Part shown: one piece after another, positions 5,862 to 9,154 of the stretch | How the letters are laid out: the number at the start of each line of letters is the position of its first letter | How positions within the stretch are numbered: the first letter of the stretch is position 1 | NCBI GenBank assembly: GCA_947453585.1 | Contig: CANGHQ010000042.1 | Coordinates: forward strand, 1 to 9,154 | From: Burkholderiales bacterium | Lineage (GTDB): Bacteria; Pseudomonadota; Gammaproteobacteria; Burkholderiales; Burkholderiaceae_C | DNA: 9,154 nucleotides | Direction of reading: 5' to 3' | Position numbers and translations under genes: made by a program | The notes under the pieces: generated by a model | The model's database searches: none | Seen by the model: only the letters and a program-made list of their open reading frames with translations | What the model was told of the DNA's origin: nothing

Positions 5862-6782
5862 GTGAGTGCCTCTTTTACCTCTGCCCTGGGGGCCGCCCTA
5901 GAGGCGGCCGGATCCCAACATTATCCGCAGGGCGCGCTGTATGTGGTGGCCACACCGATAGGCAATTTGGCCGATATCAGCTTGCGCGCATTGCATGTGC
6001 TGGCGCTGGCCGACCGCGTGGCCTGCGAAGACACGCGCCACACCCAGGCCATGCTGCGCGCCTATGGCATCGACAAATCGGGCGCCCAGCTGCTGGCCGT
6101 GCACCAGCACAACGAGGCGCAGGCCGCGCACACCGTGGTCGAACTGCTGCATGCGGGCCTGCGCGTGGCCTATGTTAGCGACGCAGGCACGCCGGGGGTG
6201 AGTGACCCCGGTGCCCGGCTCGTGGCGCAAGTGCGCGCCCAGGGCCTGCGCGTGGTGCCCCTGCCAGGTGCGAGCAGCGTGACCACGCTGCTGAGCGCGG
6301 CGGGATTGGCGCAAGACGGCGCGGGCAGCACGGGTTTTGTGTTTGCCGGCTTTTTGTCGTCCAAGGCCACCGAACGCGCGCACGCGGTGCAGGTGCTGGC
6401 CACGCAGCCTATGGCTACCGTGCTGCTGGAAGCGCCCCACCGCATTGAGGCGCTGGCCTTGGCCTTGTCGGTGCTGGGCGAGCGCCTGGTGACGGTCGGG
6501 CGCGAGCTGACCAAGCAGTTTGAAGAAATCGCCACCGTGCGCACGGACGCGCTGGTGGCTTGGCTGGCCGCGGACGCCAACCGCTTGCGTGGCGAATTTG
6601 TGTTGGTGCTGCACCCGCTGCAGGCCACGGCCGAGGTGGCGCAGGATGACCGGGTGTTGAAACTGCTGCTGGAGCAACTGCCGCTCAAGACCGCCGTCAA
6701 ACTGGCCGCCGACATCAGCGGCGAGCCGCGCAACGCTTTGTATGAGCGGGCGCTGGCGCTCAAGGCCGCGCCCGAGGCTTAG
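5862..6782 (+). CDS. rsmI: 16S rRNA (cytidine1402-2'-O)-methyltransferase RsmI
   Basis: RsmI uses SAM to methylate the ribose of C1402 in the 16S rRNA decoding centre; RsmH methylates the base of the same nucleotide. The protein has 306 residues (E. coli 286); the extra length is mostly a 24-residue N-terminal lead. It belongs to the tetrapyrrole-methylase (SAM class III) fold. Visible motifs are VVATPIGNL (28-36), CEDTRHT (55-61), YVSDAGTPGVSDPG (104-117), PLPGASS (133-139), FAGFLSSK, LLEAPHRI, GRELTKQFEEI and GEFVLVLHP. None is broken. GTG 5862 is chosen for its AAGGAA site; TTG 5844 would add six residues without homology. It diverges from yraN with two bases between start codons, so any promoter lies inside yraN. 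It converges on purB across an 11-base gap. Confidence 0.96.
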   Translation: MSASFTSALGAALEAAGSQHYPQGALYVVATPIGNLADISLRALHVLALADRVACEDTRHTQAMLRAYGIDKSGAQLLAVHQHNEAQAAHTVVELLHAGLRVAYVSDAGTPGVSDPGARLVAQVRAQGLRVVPLPGASSVTTLLSAAGLAQDGAGSTGFVFAGFLSSKATERAHAVQVLATQPMATVLLEAPHRIEALALALSVLGERLVTVGRELTKQFEEIATVRTDALVAWLAADANRLRGEFVLVLHPLQATAEVAQDDRVLKLLLEQLPLKTAVKLAADISGEPRNALYERALALKAAPEA

Positions 6783-6793
6783 AAACGGCGCTT

Positions 6794-8173
6794 TTAAACC
6801 CGGCGCGCCAGTTCGGCGGCCTTGCCGGTGTAGCTCGCTGGCGTCATGGCCAGCAGGCGCTGCTTTTCGCTCTCGGGAATGTCGAGCGCGGCGATAAAGC
6901 CTTGCATCAGCTCGCGCGTCATGGCTTCACCGCGGGTGAACTTTTTGAGCTGCTCGTAGGGCTGGGGCAGGCCAAAGCGGCGCATCACGGTTTGGATGGG
7001 TTCGGCCAGCACTTCCCAAGAACTATCGAGGTCGCGCGCAATGGCGGCTTCGTTGATTTCCAGCTTGCCCAAACCGGCTTGCAGCGACTGGTAGGCCAGC
7101 ACCGCGTAGCCCAGCGCCACGCCCATATTGCGCAGCACGGTGGAATCGGTCAGGTCGCGCTGCCAGCGGCTGATGGGCAGCTTTTCGCTCAGGTGGCGCA
7201 AGAGCGCGTTGGACAAGCCCAGGTTGCCTTCGGCGTTTTCAAAATCAATCGGGTTGACCTTGTGCGGCATGGTGCTTGAACCCACCTCGCCGTCGCGCAG
7301 CTTTTGCTTGAAATAGCCCAGCGACACATAGCCCCACACGTCGCGTGACCAGTCGATCAGAATGGTGTTGGTGCGCGCCACGGCGTCAAACAGCTCGGCC
7401 ATGTAGTCGTGTGGCTCGATCTGGATGCTGTAGGGCTGAAACACCAGACCCAGGCCCATCGGCTCGGGCGTCTCGATCACTTTTTTGCTGAAGGCTTCCC
7501 AGTCAAAGTCGGGCCAGGCTGAAAGATGCGCGTTGTAGTTGCCTACGGCGCCGTTCATCTTGCCCAAAACCTTGACATTGGCGATTTTTTCGCAGGCCGC
7601 TTGCAGGCGCACCACCACGTTGGCGATTTCCTTGCCCACGGTGGTGGGGCTGGCGGTTTGGCCATGCGTGCGGCTGAGCATGGGCACATCGGCAAAGGCG
7701 TGCGCCATGTCGCGCAGCTTGAGCACCAGGCGGTCGAGCTGGGGCAACACTACGAGATCGCGCGCCACGCGCAGTTGCAGGGCGTGGCTGGTGTTGTTGA
7801 TGTCCTCGCTGGTGCAGGCAAAGTGCACAAATTCAGCAGCGGCCAGCAGCTCGGGGCGCGCCTCGAACTTGGACTTGAGCCAGTATTCCACCGCCTTGAC
7901 GTCGTGGTTGGTGGTTTTCTCGATGGCCTTGATGGCCTCGCCGTCGGCCACCGAAAAGTTTTTCACCAGCGCCAGCAGGTAGCTGCGCGCACCGGGGCTT
8001 AAGGGTTTGAATTCGGCAAAACCGGCGTCGCTCAGGGCGATGAACCAGGCCACTTCCACTTGGACGCGTCGGTGCATATAGCCCAGTTCGCTCATCAGGG
8101 GGCTGAGGGTGGAAAGTTTGCTGGCGTAGCGGCCGTCCAGAGGGGAAATGGCAGAAATGGGGGAGAAAGTCAT
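6794..8173 (-). CDS. purB: Adenylosuccinate lyase
   Basis: PurB cleaves SAICAR to AICAR and adenylosuccinate to AMP, each releasing fumarate, in cytoplasmic purine synthesis. The 459-residue length fits the E. coli type (456). Visible features are the N-terminal SPLDGRYAS substrate site, KTTNHDVKAVEYWL (86-99), TSEDINN (121-127), the general-acid loop SRTHGQTASPTT with His170, and the fumarase/aspartase superfamily signature GSSTMPHKVNP (298-308), whose flexible-loop Ser300 is the expected catalytic base. The C-terminal helical domain is complete. ATG 8173 gives the canonical MTFSPISAISPLDGRY start, though no clear ribosome site precedes it. The gene diverges from the glutathione S-transferase gene across 62 bases and converges on rsmI. 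The short intergenic region shows no recognisable purine operator by eye. Confidence 0.98.
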   Translation of the reverse strand: MTFSPISAISPLDGRYASKLSTLSPLMSELGYMHRRVQVEVAWFIALSDAGFAEFKPLSPGARSYLLALVKNFSVADGEAIKAIEKTTNHDVKAVEYWLKSKFEARPELLAAAEFVHFACTSEDINNTSHALQLRVARDLVVLPQLDRLVLKLRDMAHAFADVPMLSRTHGQTASPTTVGKEIANVVVRLQAACEKIANVKVLGKMNGAVGNYNAHLSAWPDFDWEAFSKKVIETPEPMGLGLVFQPYSIQIEPHDYMAELFDAVARTNTILIDWSRDVWGYVSLGYFKQKLRDGEVGSSTMPHKVNPIDFENAEGNLGLSNALLRHLSEKLPISRWQRDLTDSTVLRNMGVALGYAVLAYQSLQAGLGKLEINEAAIARDLDSSWEVLAEPIQTVMRRFGLPQPYEQLKKFTRGEAMTRELMQGFIAALDIPESEKQRLLAMTPASYTGKAAELARRV

Positions 8174-8235
8174 GGCCCAATTGTAGGACGCCTGCCTGTA
8201 TAGAATGCACCAAAGACTGTGGGAAACACAAAAGC

Positions 8236-8853
8236 ATGAAATTGATAGGTTCCAACTCCAGCCCGTATGTGCGCAAAGTGCGGGTCGTCATGGCCGAGAA
8301 AAAGCTCGACTACGAGTTCATCACCGAAGACGTGTGGGCCGCCACCACTACCATCAGCCAATCCAATCCTTTGGGCAAGGTGCCCTGCTTGGTGATGGAA
8401 GCCGGTGAGGCCTTGTTTGATTCCCGCGTGATCGTGGAATATCTCGACACCTTGTCGCCCGTGGGCAAGCTCATTCCTGGGACCGGACGCGAGCGCGCCG
8501 AGGTCAAAACCTGGGAAGCCTTGGCCGACGGCGTGATGGACGCCGCTATCTTGGCGCGTCTTGAAGCGGTGTGGCCTGGCCGCACCGCCGCGCAGCGCAG
8601 CAATGCCTGGATGGAGCGCCAAATGGGCAAGATCGACGAAGTGCTGGTGGCCATGGCCAAGGCCCTGGGCGACAAGTCCTATTGCTCGGGCATTCACCTT
8701 TCGCTGTCGGACATTGCCGTGGGTTGCGCGCTGGGCTACCTGGACTTCCGCTTTCCCGATATTGCCTGGCGTGAGACGCACCCGGCGCTGGCCAAGCTGC
8801 AAGACAAGCTCTCGCAGCGCCAGAGCTTCATCGACACCTTCCCGGTTGCTTAA
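8236..8853 (+). CDS. YibF-like glutathione S-transferase family protein
   Basis: The protein has 205 residues with the two-domain GST layout. The N-terminal thioredoxin-like domain (about 1-78) has GSNSSPYVRKV, with Ser8/Ser9 at the usual catalytic position, the cis-proline motif NPLGKVP (44-50, Pro50) and the glutathione gamma-glutamyl contact pair Asp62-Ser63 in LFDSRVIVEYLD. The helical C-terminal domain has EALADGVMDA and the N-capping stretch LSLSDIAVGCALGYLDFRFPD. These segments closely resemble E. coli YibF as I recall it. A cytoplasmic glutathione-binding enzyme is likely, but YibF-type proteins have no assigned physiological substrate. ATG 8236 follows a weak GGGAAA at nine bases. 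It diverges from purB. GST membership is firm; YibF orthology is likely but unproven. Confidence 0.92.
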   Translation: MKLIGSNSSPYVRKVRVVMAEKKLDYEFITEDVWAATTTISQSNPLGKVPCLVMEAGEALFDSRVIVEYLDTLSPVGKLIPGTGRERAEVKTWEALADGVMDAAILARLEAVWPGRTAAQRSNAWMERQMGKIDEVLVAMAKALGDKSYCSGIHLSLSDIAVGCALGYLDFRFPDIAWRETHPALAKLQDKLSQRQSFIDTFPVA

Positions 8854-8862
8854 ACAGCTTCA

Positions 8863-8888
8863 GCGCCAAGGCCATTAGGTGTTGGCGC
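8863..8888. terminator. Weak hairpin between convergent genes
   Basis: GCGCCAA (8863-8869) and TTGGCGC (8882-8888) are exact reverse complements with a 12-base loop. They span the end of the convergent gene beyond the GST gene and could act as a shared transcript end. There is no T-run and the stem is only 7 bp, so this is a tentative call. Confidence 0.25.
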
Positions 8889-9154
8889 GGCGCTTGAGCC
8901 AGCGCATCAGGCTGCCCACCAGCGGCAGTTTTTCATACAGCTCTTCGGCCGCGTCCCAGTAGTCGCGGTGCAGCGTCACTAGGCCTTGGGCGTCAAACAC
9001 CAGGTGCGAGGCGCCCAAAATCACCTGTTCCTGGCCCACGCGGTAGTTGCGAAACTGAAAGCGAAACTCCCAGGTCAAAAAACACTGCGCGCCTTGGCGC
9101 ACTTGCTGCGTCACCACAAAGCGCGGCCCGATCAGGGCCACGAACATGTGCTCA
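8875..9154 (-). CDS. NTF2/SnoaL-like protein, 3' part only
   Basis: Only the C-terminal 92 or so residues are inside the window; the frame is still open at base 9154, so the true start lies beyond it. The visible part alternates hydrophobic strands as expected of the curved sheet of the nuclear transport factor 2 fold: FVVTQQVRQG, QCFLTWEFRFQF and GASHLVFDAQGLVTLHRDYWDAAEELYEKL. It ends in a basic tail with LMRWLKRR. The HRDYWDAAEELYEKLP segment is familiar from bacterial SnoaL-like or 'nuclear transport factor 2 family' proteins of unknown function. The internal ATG at 9147 is unlikely to be the start because it would remove the first part of the fold. The gene converges on the GST gene with 21 bases between stops. 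Fold call moderate; function unknown. Confidence 0.68.
   Translation of the reverse strand, partial: EHMFVALIGPRFVVTQQVRQGAQCFLTWEFRFQFRNYRVGQEQVILGASHLVFDAQGLVTLHRDYWDAAEELYEKLPLVGSLMRWLKRRANT

Noticed and set aside
5920..5925. GATAAT on the minus strand as a yraN -10 element inside rsmI
   Set aside because: No matching -35 hexamer lies 16-18 bases upstream; a single hexamer is expected by chance.
8181..8206. Possible GST-gene promoter: TTGTAG (8181-8186) and TAGAAT (8201-8206)
   Set aside because: TAGAAT is a reasonable -10 match, but the 14-base spacer is too short and no better -35 is visible.
1..9154. Search for a defence, toxin-antitoxin, phage, transposon or CRISPR system
   Set aside because: All sizeable coding regions are recognised core genes and no direct-repeat arrays, integrase or transposase motifs, or compositional breaks were seen.

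Overview
The window is a stretch of high-GC bacterial core chromosome. Gene content, gene order and protein sequences point to a betaproteobacterium of the Burkholderiales, most like the Comamonadaceae (an inference from recognised sequence character; the genus cannot be fixed here). There are eleven protein genes, one cut by the right edge. I see no RNA genes, insertion sequences, phage genes or CRISPR arrays. Coding density is very high, and no gene-free stretch exceeds about 115 bases.

Left part (1-4166): a perfect 24-bp-arm inverted repeat lies downstream of yggS (minus strand), the PLP-homeostasis protein. Divergent from yggS is the twitching-motility pair pilT-pilU, the retraction ATPases of the type IV pilus. 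A beta-hydroxyacid dehydrogenase-family oxidoreductase follows 55 bases after pilU on the same strand. A compact hairpin sits where this gene meets the next, convergent, cluster.

Middle part (4167-6782): yraN, a GmhA/DiaA-type SIS-domain protein and the two-BON-domain lipoprotein dolP form a tight minus-strand cluster. They diverge from rsmI, the 16S rRNA C1402 ribose methyltransferase. This is the widely conserved rsmI/yraN/diaA-gmhA/dolP neighbourhood, here without the lpoA gene that E. coli has between rsmI and yraN. As a result the start codons of rsmI and yraN are only two bases apart. The SIS and dolP genes overlap as ATGA.

Right part (6794-9154): purB (adenylosuccinate lyase, minus) converges on rsmI with an 11-base gap and diverges from a YibF-like glutathione S-transferase gene. 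That gene in turn converges on the 3' end of an NTF2/SnoaL-like gene that runs off the window.

I found no clearly new system. The points most worth a second look are the long perfect inverted repeat at the left edge, the nearly abutting divergent starts of rsmI and yraN, the retained isomerase residues in the SIS protein, and the oxidoreductase in the pilTU unit.
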